Positions 1 through 7,369 of a DNA stretch of 19,899 nucleotides are shown here, in pieces. The translations under genes and the position numbers were made by a program. How positions within the stretch are numbered: the first letter of the stretch is position 1; each line of letters starts with the position of its first letter. The notes beneath the pieces were generated by a model. It was not told the origin of the DNA, ran no database searches, and was given only the letters and a program-made list of their open reading frames with translations. Origin of the DNA: Pseudomonadota bacterium. Lineage in GTDB: Bacteria > Pseudomonadota > Alphaproteobacteria > Rhizobiales > Hyphomicrobiaceae. The stretch covers positions 1-19,899 of the forward strand of contig JAKALI010000019.1 of assembly GCA_021813195.1 (NCBI GenBank). The letters run 5' to 3'.

Positions 1-10
1 CCGGCTAACC

Positions 11-292
11 TTGCTGACACGCCGGGCGATGGCTGCCACGGCCGCTGGGATGCTCTTAATCCTTTCAGCCCCCTCCACTGAGGCTCAATACAGGCGCGTC
101 GCACCCCGGATCGTTGAACTGCCGCCGACAGAAGGCCGCGGCTGCTACTTTTATCGCGGCCGGGAATACTGCGGCAGCTATTGCTATTGGGAGGTCAACG
201 GCAAACGCTATTGCCAGCAGCGCCTGCGCCATGCCCATTCCCAGGCGCCAACGCCGGATGTCTTCATTGCGGACGGCTTCGGCCTCAAATAG
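11..292 (+). CDS. Small secreted Cys/Tyr-rich protein, function unknown
   Basis: Hypothetical protein of about 93 residues. The first possible start seen is TTG at 11. ATG at 29 (residue 7) is an alternative, and the frame is open to the window edge, so the true start may lie upstream. The N-terminus has arginines, then a hydrophobic stretch (about residues 7-20) and a plausible signal peptidase site near STEA-Q (residues 22-26), so export to the periplasm is likely. The mature part carries a duplicated short motif, CYFYRGREYC (45-54) and CYWEVNGKRYC (58-68). The four Cys (45, 54, 58, 68) could form two disulfides. Small proteins of this style are common in Hyphomicrobiales, but I know of no established function. 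It converges on gspK with a 9-base gap, so it is probably not part of the secretion operon. The reading frame is convincing; the role is unknown. Confidence 0.6.
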   Translation: MLTRRAMAATAAGMLLILSAPSTEAQYRRVAPRIVELPPTEGRGCYFYRGREYCGSYCYWEVNGKRYCQQRLRHAHSQAPTPDVFIADGFGLK

Positions 293-301
293 CAGCGAGC
301 C

Positions 302-1186
302 TCAGCACGGCGGCAGCGGGCTCTCCCCAGTCTGCAGCGCTGCGAGCGTCGGCGTCATTTCCCCTTGGGTCCAAAGCCGTCGGAGAGGCTTGACCCCATC
401 GAGCACGGTGCGTTCCAGCACCTCCACGCGCACGAAGCGAACGTTGGCGTCGCTGACACCCAACGACGTCACGCGCAGCGTGCGCCCCTGGGAGCGACTG
501 ACGATCCGCTCTGGCAAAGTGCCCCCTGCCGGGACGAGCAAGTCGATCAATTCCGGCGCGGCATGCTCCGGATCAATCCCGGAGAGACCTGAATACACGG
601 TCGCCAGCGGCTTCAATCGAGTGCGGATGTCGGCCGGCCAACCCACAACGCGATCAAGTTCATCGACACTTTCGAGCGGCGCATTACGTGGGCCGGTGCG
701 CATCTCAGCGCTGCGATACGCCTCTGCTTCGGCCCCATTGGCCCGCGCCTCACTATCCGGATCTTGGTAGTCTGCGAGCGTTGCGAACAACCTTCGTCCT
801 TTTTCCCCGCCCACACCCAGTCCTTCGAGTATTGCCAACATCAAACTCTCGCGCGCCGAATTGAGGTCCACGCGCCCCGCTTCGTCCTCGATGCTGACGA
901 AGACGCGCCCTGTTCCCGCTATCTCACAGCTGAAGGTCCGCGGCGCTCGCAGATCGCGCGCTGCGAGCGCCAAGCCTGCGTCCGCCAAGGCCTCCGCGCG
1001 GGCACTTTCGACACGCAGCGAGGTGTCTCGCAGCCCTACTTGTACCGAGCGCGAGAACACTGCCGCGATCATGGCGAGCACGAGACACGCCCCCAGTACC
1101 AGGATCAGAATAAAACCGCGATCGCGATACCCCGGTGCGCGCGTCCCTTGCAGGATGTGGACGGACCTGCGGTGAGCGTTGCGCAT
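302..1186 (-). CDS. gspK: Type II secretion minor pseudopilin GspK
   Basis: GspK caps the T2SS pseudopilus together with GspI and GspJ and is anchored in the inner membrane before assembly. The 294-residue protein has a basic leader ending in RDRG and a prepilin-peptidase site at G24/F25, followed by a hydrophobic helix (25-44). As usual for GspK, there is no Glu at mature position 5. Family signatures follow: DEAGRVDLNSA (101-111), the acidic DYQDPDSE (139-146) near where characterised GspK proteins bind calcium, and RNAPLESVDEL (167-177). Length is close to the family norm of about 300. The start is ATG with no strong ribosome site. It lies 38 bases downstream of gspD on the same strand and is probably co-transcribed with it. 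In many T2SS operons gspK instead follows gspJ, so its place behind gspD is a local rearrangement. Confidence 0.93.
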   Translation of the reverse strand: MRNAHRRSVHILQGTRAPGYRDRGFILILVLGACLVLAMIAAVFSRSVQVGLRDTSLRVESARAEALADAGLALAARDLRAPRTFSCEIAGTGRVFVSIEDEAGRVDLNSARESLMLAILEGLGVGGEKGRRLFATLADYQDPDSEARANGAEAEAYRSAEMRTGPRNAPLESVDELDRVVGWPADIRTRLKPLATVYSGLSGIDPEHAAPELIDLLVPAGGTLPERIVSRSQGRTLRVTSLGVSDANVRFVRVEVLERTVLDGVKPLRRLWTQGEMTPTLAALQTGESPLPPC

Positions 1187-1224
1187 CTGGTCAAGTGCCT
1201 TGCCTCGAGCGAATGCAACCCAGC

Positions 1225-3546
1225 TCAGCGCGCGATGCGATCAAACTGCTCCTTGTGATCGGGCAGCGCCTCGCGCTGAGGCCTCGTGTTGAAGTTGAGC
1301 CTATCGCGGAATTCAGCCGCAATCATGCCTGTTTGCGCCTGATCCCGCACAATATGCGGCGTGATCGCGATCATGAGCTCGGTGCGGGCGATCTCATCAT
1401 CTTTGTTTTTGAAAAGGTTACCGACAAGCGGGATATCCCCGGCCAAGGGGATCTGCTGGCGTTTGCGCGTTGCGCGGTCCTGCATCAATCCGGCGAGCAC
1501 AACGCTGCCGCCGTTGGCGACCGTCACCGTCGTCTTGATACGGCGCTGGGCAATGGTTGGCGAATTGATGTCGGAAGTGGTCGTTTCCTTGGCGTCGCTG
1601 ACCTCCTGCTCGATGTCGAGGAGTACCCGCCCATCCTCACTGACCCGCGGCGTGATTGTGAGCAGGACGCCCGTCTCACGGAAGGTGATGGCGTTGACGA
1701 TGGGTGCCAGCGGCACGTCGGTGGCGACGGCTTGCTGCGTCGCAATGGGCACCTGATCGCCGATCTGGAGAACGGCCTTCTTGTTGTTGAGCACCATGAG
1801 CGAGGGCGACGAAATCACGTTGACGTTCGTGATGTCGGCCAGCACATTCAGAGCAACCCGCGCGTTCGTGGTATTGAGGAAATACGCAAAACCCGCAAAC
1901 TGCGGGACGATCGCCCCGATGGTCCCCGTTGCGAGAGTGTCCGTGAGACGGAATTGGCTGCCGCCTTTTTCGAAGAACCATCGCAGCCCAAACTTGAGGT
2001 CATCGGTCAAGGTGACTTCCGCGATCGTTGCCTCGATGAGCACCTGCGGTGGCATCACGTCGATCTCGGATAGCACCTGGCGCACACGCCGCCATTCTGC
2101 CGGCGTTGCCGATACGACGATGGCATTGTTGCCGTCATCCGCCACGAACGAGATGCCCGAAAGCCTGTCATCCCGCTTGCGCTCTGCCAGCAGAGCGGAG
2201 GCCGGCGCACCGATCGCAAGCGTATCGTCCTCGCCGGTCAATAATGGATTGGGCGAACCCAAAGCCAAGGTCTCTCCTGCCCCGGGCGACGGCGCAGCCG
2301 TCGCGGCGGCCTCGATGGGCGGTACAATACCGCCGCCTTGACGAATGGGGAGACTGCGATCCGGGGCTGCACCCAACCCGGGCTCCCCAGCTGACGTTGC
2401 GTCACGCGGGCCACCCTGATCGCCCCCCTGCGCGCCCGCTGTGCGTATCCCGCGCGTCTCGCGGTCGCGCAAGCCTTCGCGTTCGCTGTAGATGCGTTGG
2501 AGGATCTGCACGAGTTCCTGAACAGGGCGATATTGGACCTGATAAACATACGCGCGCCGCTCAGTGGCTTCGGCAGCCTGGTCGATGCGGCGGATCCACA
2601 CCTCGGCCTTGCGCAGATATTCCGGTCGCGACGTCATGACGAGCACGGCTTTCAGCCGCGCATTCGGCACGAACCGCACGATGCCCTTGGTCGGGCCCTC
2701 CCGATCATTCGCAAAGATGGTGTCGAGCTCTTGGGCGATGGCCTCGACATCGGACGTCTCGATCGGGAAAATCCCAAACGACATCCCGCGCATATGATCG
2801 ACATCGAAGACCTCAATCGTTTCGGTCAGCGACGCGAGCTCGCTTGCGGACCCCGTGAGGATCAGCAGATTGCGGGCACTATCCGCGCGCGCGATCGCGC
2901 TTGCGGGGGCCACGGAGCGCAGGATGCGCTCCATCTCGGTGGCCGCGACATAGCGCAACGGCACGACCTGCGTGGCAAGCCCCGGCCCGCGCGGTCCACC
3001 AGCCTTGGTTTGAACTGGGCGACCCGAATTCAGTGCCTCTGTGCGGGTCACGACCCGGTGGAATCCCTGGTCCTCAACGATCACCGCATCGTGTGAATTT
3101 AGCGCGGATTGGAACACTTCGAGCAAAGCGGCGCGCGACATCGGCTTGACGGTCTGCAGCGTGATCTGCCCCTGCACCTTGTCACTCACCGTATACGGCA
3201 ACCCAAGCAATTCCCCCAAAACCGTGCGGGCGGCCTCCGCTACGCTGGCATTGACCAGATCGAGCGTCACGCCCTCGCCATTGGCCACACTCAACGATCG
3301 CGACGGTTCCGGGCTCCCGCCGCGTTCACCGTTCGCCTCTGCGACGAATTCGCCACTCCCGGGGTAGACCTGCGGTTGACCTGCGCCGGGCGTTGCCGGA
3401 TTGCCGAGCGGCGTCCCGTGGGGATTTGGCAAAGCACCCGTTTCACCATAACCGCCCGCAATTGGACCCGGCAGCGCCAGTTGCTCGGCCGGCAAGGCAC
3501 ACGCGCTGAGGCTCAGCCCCGCTGCCAGCACCCAGTGCGGCCGCAC
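1225..3546 (-). CDS. gspD: Type II secretion outer-membrane secretin GspD, apparent lipoprotein
   Basis: This is the multimeric outer-membrane channel through which folded cargo leaves the cell. I chose GTG at 3546 (773 residues) because it gives a clean lipoprotein signal, MRPHWVLAAGLSLSAC, with lipobox LSAC and Cys16. TTG at 3612 would add 22 residues with no signal-like character. A Pro/Gly/Glu-rich linker (about 17-90) is followed by N0 (about 91-168), N1 (190-253), N2 (255-326) and N3 (333-493). N3 is split by a roughly 105-residue low-complexity insert (about 356-462). The secretin barrel spans about 498-733, with the motifs VISSPSLMVLNNKKA, VLLTITPRVSEDG, VPIA and PLAGDIPLVGNLF. The lipid anchor recalls HxcQ, the self-piloting liposecretin of Pseudomonas aeruginosa, and would fit the absence of a pilotin gene. 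Identity is certain; the start and lipidation are inferred. Confidence 0.95.
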   Translation of the reverse strand: MRPHWVLAAGLSLSACALPAEQLALPGPIAGGYGETGALPNPHGTPLGNPATPGAGQPQVYPGSGEFVAEANGERGGSPEPSRSLSVANGEGVTLDLVNASVAEAARTVLGELLGLPYTVSDKVQGQITLQTVKPMSRAALLEVFQSALNSHDAVIVEDQGFHRVVTRTEALNSGRPVQTKAGGPRGPGLATQVVPLRYVAATEMERILRSVAPASAIARADSARNLLILTGSASELASLTETIEVFDVDHMRGMSFGIFPIETSDVEAIAQELDTIFANDREGPTKGIVRFVPNARLKAVLVMTSRPEYLRKAEVWIRRIDQAAEATERRAYVYQVQYRPVQELVQILQRIYSEREGLRDRETRGIRTAGAQGGDQGGPRDATSAGEPGLGAAPDRSLPIRQGGGIVPPIEAAATAAPSPGAGETLALGSPNPLLTGEDDTLAIGAPASALLAERKRDDRLSGISFVADDGNNAIVVSATPAEWRRVRQVLSEIDVMPPQVLIEATIAEVTLTDDLKFGLRWFFEKGGSQFRLTDTLATGTIGAIVPQFAGFAYFLNTTNARVALNVLADITNVNVISSPSLMVLNNKKAVLQIGDQVPIATQQAVATDVPLAPIVNAITFRETGVLLTITPRVSEDGRVLLDIEQEVSDAKETTTSDINSPTIAQRRIKTTVTVANGGSVVLAGLMQDRATRKRQQIPLAGDIPLVGNLFKNKDDEIARTELMIAITPHIVRDQAQTGMIAAEFRDRLNFNTRPQREALPDHKEQFDRIAR

Positions 3547-4087
3547 CCGATACGTGAAATCGGATGCGCCTACACGATTTGTATATGTCCGAATCAATGC
3601 GGTACGCCTCAATCGCCTGCCATGCGGCTGCAGTCACAGGACAGGCCGGACTGCGCCCCGATTCGAGGGCCCGAGTCGAGCCAAGGGCGTGGCCGATGCG
3701 CATCACAACGGGACTTGTGCACACCCGTCTCGGGGTGACCGTGGGTTGGTAGTTTCCGAGCACGAGCGTGCGCGACGGTGGATCTTGGCCGCGCCGACAA
3801 GTCCTGCGTCGCGTCGCACGAAACCGACGCACACCCACCAGTGAATATGACACCCGTCAGAGCATTGACCCTAGGTCTTAGGACCATGGTCAGTGCCCCC
3901 GCCGCCGGTTTGAGCGCATTCTGGAGATGCTTAAGGACGGTGTTGTTGGCGCTGCTGGTGGGGCGCCTGCAACGAGCCTGATCCCGAGGTGCTCGGCCGG
4001 CGTGCGAGGAATGATGCGTGAAGTTTCGGGCTTCACACCGGCAGCTCCGGCCCGCCGCCGCAGAGATCGAAAAGCGAGGGCGGTTCG
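3547..4087. other. Divergent intergenic region between gspD and the multicopper oxidase
   Basis: This stretch of about 540 bases lies between two divergently transcribed genes and must hold promoters for both gspD-gspK and the copper cassette. Several open frames run through it on both strands, but none has recognisable protein character, a good ribosome site or a family motif. I therefore call no gene. The one ordered element I see is a pair of tandem dyads at 3867-3891, listed separately. A weak TTGATT box in gspD orientation (around 3592-3597) lacks a convincing -10. The part from 3900 to 4087 could form the leader of the oxidase mRNA. Remnants of an older gene cannot be excluded. Confidence 0.5.
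3867..3891. promoter_or_regulatory. Two tandem GACC-GGTC dyads, candidate operator
   Basis: GACCCTAGGTC (3867-3877, an imperfect dyad with arms GACC/GGTC around CTA) is followed after four bases by GACCATGGTC (3882-3891), a perfect 10-base palindrome. The repeats are centred about 14-15 bases apart and lie about 200 bases upstream of the multicopper oxidase start. A TTGACC hexamer (3865-3870) overlaps the left arm, as a -35 box would, but no good -10 follows at 17-19 bases. The layout suits a regulator binding as a dimer, possibly copper-responsive given the downstream genes, but no known consensus is matched exactly. Confidence 0.3.
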
Positions 4088-6352
4088 ATGTTCATCGACG
4101 ACACAGAGTCCCGGCGGCGAAAGCGGGAAGCGGAGCACGCGCGCCAGAACAGAGCAGAAATCGTCAAAGCGCTTTCGCATGGACAGATTTCGCGGCGCGA
4201 TCTCATCCGCTGGGGAATCTTTACCTCGGCCGGACTGCTGGTTGCGAAGAACGGCCTGAGCCCCTTCGCCAAGAGCGCATTCGCACAAGTGCCGACCGGC
4301 ACCCCACGCAGCCCCCTGTTTGGGGCGACGAAGTTCTCCCAACCATTGAACCGCCTCGAAGTGCAAACCCCGTTTCCGCTGACGCGGTCCAGTGAGGGTC
4401 ATGCGCTGTTTCCCTCTTCCTCGCCCGAGCCCGCCGCCAAACGGTTTTCGTATCATACGGACTACAGCGAAGCCTCGCCGGAGGATCGCGCACAATTTAC
4501 CAATCCCATCACCGGCCGCGGCCCAATCGAAGGTCGCCCCCCCGGCGAATTCTTCGCTCATCAACGCTGGGACCAATATTTTCCGAAAGTGGCCTACGTG
4601 CTCTCGATGGGACAGGTCCAATCTGGCGCGCGCTTTCATCCGCGCATGCCCGAACAGCACCCCAATAGCGTTTGGACGTTCGGGCCCGGACGGTTCGCCC
4701 GCGGCCGGCCAGTGCCCAGGCTCATCAAAGCACGCTACGGGGAGCCGATCCTCACACGCATCTACAATAACCTGCCTGTCGACCGCCACGAGAACAACGG
4801 TTTTGGCCGCAACGAGATCGCGACCCACTTTCACAACGCCCACAACGCTGCTGAGAGTGATGGCGCCGGCAACGCACACCACTTCCCCGGAACATTTTAC
4901 GACTACCGTTGGGGCACAACGCTCGCCCGCAGCTCAATCATCAACACCGCGGCGACCGATCCACGCGCATCAGGACCTGATGGCAATGGCGGGCTGATTA
5001 ACGTGCCGGGAGATTGGCGAGAAATTCAAGGGAGCATGTGGTTCCACGACCATCGCTTCTTCTTCACTGCTGAGAATGTTTATAAGGGCAGCTTCGGCGC
5101 CATCAACATGTACAGCGGGCGCGACCGCGGCAATGAACATCTCGAAGATGGGGTCAATCTCAGACTGCCGAGCGGCTGGCTGCTCGACTACGGCAACCTC
5201 GATTTCGATGTGAACTTGATCATTCATGACATGGCCTTCCGACAGGACGGCCAGTTGTTCTTCGACATTTTCGAAATGGATGGGTTTTTGGGCGACGTCG
5301 TGTGCGTCAACAATACCTACGCACCCTTCTTTGAGGTTCTGCCGCGCAAGTATCGGTTCCGGATTCTCAACGCGTGCCAATCGCGGTTCTTCCAGTTCGC
5401 CATTGTGGACAGTCGCAGCCGTCCGGTCCGCTTCCAATTCATCGCCAACGACGGCAACCTCGTCACCCAACCGGTGACACTCCAGGAACTCGATCAGCAA
5501 GGCAACGGGGAACGCTATGACATCGTCGTCGATTTCTCAGCCTTCAAGCCAGGAGAACGGCTGCGCCTGGTCAATTCGCTTTTACAAACCAACGGGCGCA
5601 AGCCGGACAAGAAGTTATCGATCAGCGATGCTTTGAAGGGTGACAAAAAGGATCCGACAGTCGGGCCGGTCATGGAATTCCGGGTCGTCTCCCAGGTGCA
5701 AAGTGTGGATGTACCCGGCGTCACGCACTATGCAACGACACCGGACCGCAGCCGCGTACCTTCTCGCCTCACCGATCCAATCCCGATTGTCACGCCCAAT
5801 CGTGTTCGCCAGATCGAGTTCAAACGGGACGCCTTCAACGAGGCGCGGGATTGCCTGCCGTCCTGCGAAGAGAAGGATTTTCTTCCCTGGATGATCCGTA
5901 TTGATGGCCAAACCACGAATTCTCTCAATGCCAATCGGATCTCCATGCTGATTCCTGGTCCGGGAGAGGTCGAGCATTGGGAAATTCAAACCGGCGGCGG
6001 TTGGGATCACCCGGTACATCTCCATTTCGAGGAAGGCGTCACCATCGACCGCGCCGGCGGCTTCATCGGCCCGACGGAATTCCGCCAGCGCAAGGACGTG
6101 TGGCGCCTGAGACCGGACGGCAAAGTGCGTATCCAAGTGACCTTTGGCGAGTTTGGTGGCGCTTACGTCAACCACTGTCACAACACCGTGCACGAAGACT
6201 TCGCGATGTTGTTGCGGTTCCAGATGCTCGCCGAGGCCGGGGTTCCCCAGGCCGCCGTCACACCCACACCCATCCCCACTGAGGATGGCGTCACCTATCG
6301 CACACCCGAAATCTTGCCCGAGGCGCTGCCTCGTACGCGCCGGAGTTCTTGA
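4088..6352 (+). CDS. Tat-exported multicopper oxidase
   Basis: A 754-residue multicopper oxidase that should couple one-electron oxidation of a metal or phenolic substrate to four-electron reduction of O2. The N-terminus has a twin-arginine signal, SRRDLIRWG (35-43), a hydrophobic stretch and an SAFA-Q cleavage site near 66, so it should cross the inner membrane folded and copper-loaded. All four copper motifs are present: HFHNAHN (247-253), WFHDH (318-322), HPVHLHF (641-647) and HCHNTVHEDFAM (696-707). Likely T1 ligands are H641, C697, H702 and M707; T2/T3 ligands are H247, H249, H320, H322, H644, H646, H696 and H698. It is longer than laccase/CotA proteins (about 500 residues), with a long segment before the first motif and extra loops, including C589-x3-C593. 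ATG 4088 follows an AGGG-type ribosome site. It is coupled to the downstream SCO gene. The substrate (Mn(II), Fe(II), Cu(I), phenols) cannot be told from sequence. Confidence 0.93.
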   Translation: MFIDDTESRRRKREAEHARQNRAEIVKALSHGQISRRDLIRWGIFTSAGLLVAKNGLSPFAKSAFAQVPTGTPRSPLFGATKFSQPLNRLEVQTPFPLTRSSEGHALFPSSSPEPAAKRFSYHTDYSEASPEDRAQFTNPITGRGPIEGRPPGEFFAHQRWDQYFPKVAYVLSMGQVQSGARFHPRMPEQHPNSVWTFGPGRFARGRPVPRLIKARYGEPILTRIYNNLPVDRHENNGFGRNEIATHFHNAHNAAESDGAGNAHHFPGTFYDYRWGTTLARSSIINTAATDPRASGPDGNGGLINVPGDWREIQGSMWFHDHRFFFTAENVYKGSFGAINMYSGRDRGNEHLEDGVNLRLPSGWLLDYGNLDFDVNLIIHDMAFRQDGQLFFDIFEMDGFLGDVVCVNNTYAPFFEVLPRKYRFRILNACQSRFFQFAIVDSRSRPVRFQFIANDGNLVTQPVTLQELDQQGNGERYDIVVDFSAFKPGERLRLVNSLLQTNGRKPDKKLSISDALKGDKKDPTVGPVMEFRVVSQVQSVDVPGVTHYATTPDRSRVPSRLTDPIPIVTPNRVRQIEFKRDAFNEARDCLPSCEEKDFLPWMIRIDGQTTNSLNANRISMLIPGPGEVEHWEIQTGGGWDHPVHLHFEEGVTIDRAGGFIGPTEFRQRKDVWRLRPDGKVRIQVTFGEFGGAYVNHCHNTVHEDFAMLLRFQMLAEAGVPQAAVTPTPIPTEDGVTYRTPEILPEALPRTRRSS

Positions 6353-6353
6353 C

Positions 6354-7358
6354 GTGACACCCTTGTCGCGCAAGTCCGTCGTGCGCACCGTTTCGCTTCT
6401 GGCCGTGGCAGGTCTCGTGACCACTGCCTTGTGGTTGGCGGGCGGTGCGCATCCCGATCGCTTGGCGTCCTCGCCGACCATGAGGTCCGACGACGCTCGT
6501 GTGTGGAATGCCGACTACTTCCCGAATGTCAATGTCGTAACGCATGACGGGCGAACCCTGCGCTTCTATGATGATCTGATCAAGGGCAAGATCGTCGCCG
6601 TCAGTTTCATTTATACGAGTTGCTCCAACATTTGTCCTTTGATGACCGCGCGACTAGCCCAGGTCAAAGACCGCATCGGCGACCGCATAGGACGCGACAT
6701 CCATTTCGTTTCGATCACCATTGATCCCCTCACAGATGGTCCAGACGTGCTCCAGCGCTATGCCGAGACGTATGGCGCCGGCCCCGGCTGGCACTTCGTG
6801 ACCGGGCTGCCCGACGACATCGATCTCATTCGCAGAAAACTCGGTGAGCGCTCGCGCCAGAAGGAAGAGCACCGCAGCGACATCATTCTCGGTAACGACC
6901 TCACCGGCGAATGGGGCCGGGATTCGGCCTTCACCGACATCGAGGTTCTGGCGGAGAATATTCGTCGCATGGACCCGGCATGGCGCGCCATTCATCGCGA
7001 GCCAGGCGGAGCGGAAATTGCCGACACTGCCGTGCCACTTCATGCCACGCCAGGTGCGGCGCTCTTCGCCAAAGCCTGCGCAAGTTGCCACACCATCGGG
7101 CAAGGCGATCGCGTTGGCCCTGATCTCGCCGGCGTCGTACAACGACGGGACGCCACATGGTTGACATCGTTCATCACCAAACCCGATGTCATGCGCCAAC
7201 GCGGTGACGCCTTGGCCCTCGATCTCGACGCCCGTTATCCTGGTGTGCGAATGCCGAACTTAGGACTCGGGCCGCGCGATGCCGAAGACGTTCTCGACTT
7301 CATCGCGCGGCACTCTGCGGCAACCGTGGCTGCGACGACGGATGCTGGCCACCCGTAG
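6354..7358 (+). CDS. SCO copper chaperone fused to a C-terminal cytochrome c domain
   Basis: A 334-residue two-domain protein. An N-terminal membrane anchor or uncleaved signal (about 10-31) is followed by a SCO1/SenC thioredoxin-like domain (about 52-210) with the copper-binding CSNIC motif (C90, C94) and a likely third ligand, H173. A class I cytochrome c domain follows (about 233-322), with haem site CASCH (C242, C245, H246) and probable axial Met M300 in VRMPNLGLG. SCO proteins deliver copper to, or reduce thiols in, copper oxidases; the haem domain adds electron transfer. GTG 6354 is chosen because it starts one base after the oxidase stop and gives a proper membrane anchor. The frame is open upstream to 6144, but that part is shadow sequence inside the oxidase. 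Its job is probably maturing, or passing electrons to or from, the upstream multicopper oxidase in the periplasm. Confidence 0.88.
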   Translation: MTPLSRKSVVRTVSLLAVAGLVTTALWLAGGAHPDRLASSPTMRSDDARVWNADYFPNVNVVTHDGRTLRFYDDLIKGKIVAVSFIYTSCSNICPLMTARLAQVKDRIGDRIGRDIHFVSITIDPLTDGPDVLQRYAETYGAGPGWHFVTGLPDDIDLIRRKLGERSRQKEEHRSDIILGNDLTGEWGRDSAFTDIEVLAENIRRMDPAWRAIHREPGGAEIADTAVPLHATPGAALFAKACASCHTIGQGDRVGPDLAGVVQRRDATWLTSFITKPDVMRQRGDALALDLDARYPGVRMPNLGLGPRDAEDVLDFIARHSAATVAATTDAGHP

Positions 7359-7369
7359 CCCTAATCGTC

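Noticed and set aside
1135..2073. A 312-residue open frame on the plus strand opposite gspD
   Set aside because: It is antisense to the secretin domain and has no recognisable protein features.
3443..3853. A 136-residue minus-strand frame in and before gspD
   Set aside because: It overlaps the gspD start in a different frame, is rich in Arg/Ala/Gly and has no motif.
3892..4087. A possible gene remnant in the plus frame reading RRRFERILEMLKDGVVGAAGG before the oxidase
   Set aside because: The short stretch looks protein-like but has no start signal or family match I can name, and it runs into oxidase coding sequence in another frame.
3890..4882. A 330-residue open frame on the minus strand opposite the oxidase start
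   Set aside because: It is antisense to the Tat signal and first domain of a clear multicopper oxidase, has no family motif and arises from GC-rich codon bias.
6144..6353. A 70-residue upstream extension of the SCO-cytochrome c gene
   Set aside because: The extension lies in another frame of the oxidase C-terminus and is Cys/Pro/Arg-rich; GTG 6354 gives a proper membrane anchor.
5615..6481. A 288-residue open frame on the minus strand opposite the oxidase
   Set aside because: It is antisense to the conserved copper motifs; no family resemblance.
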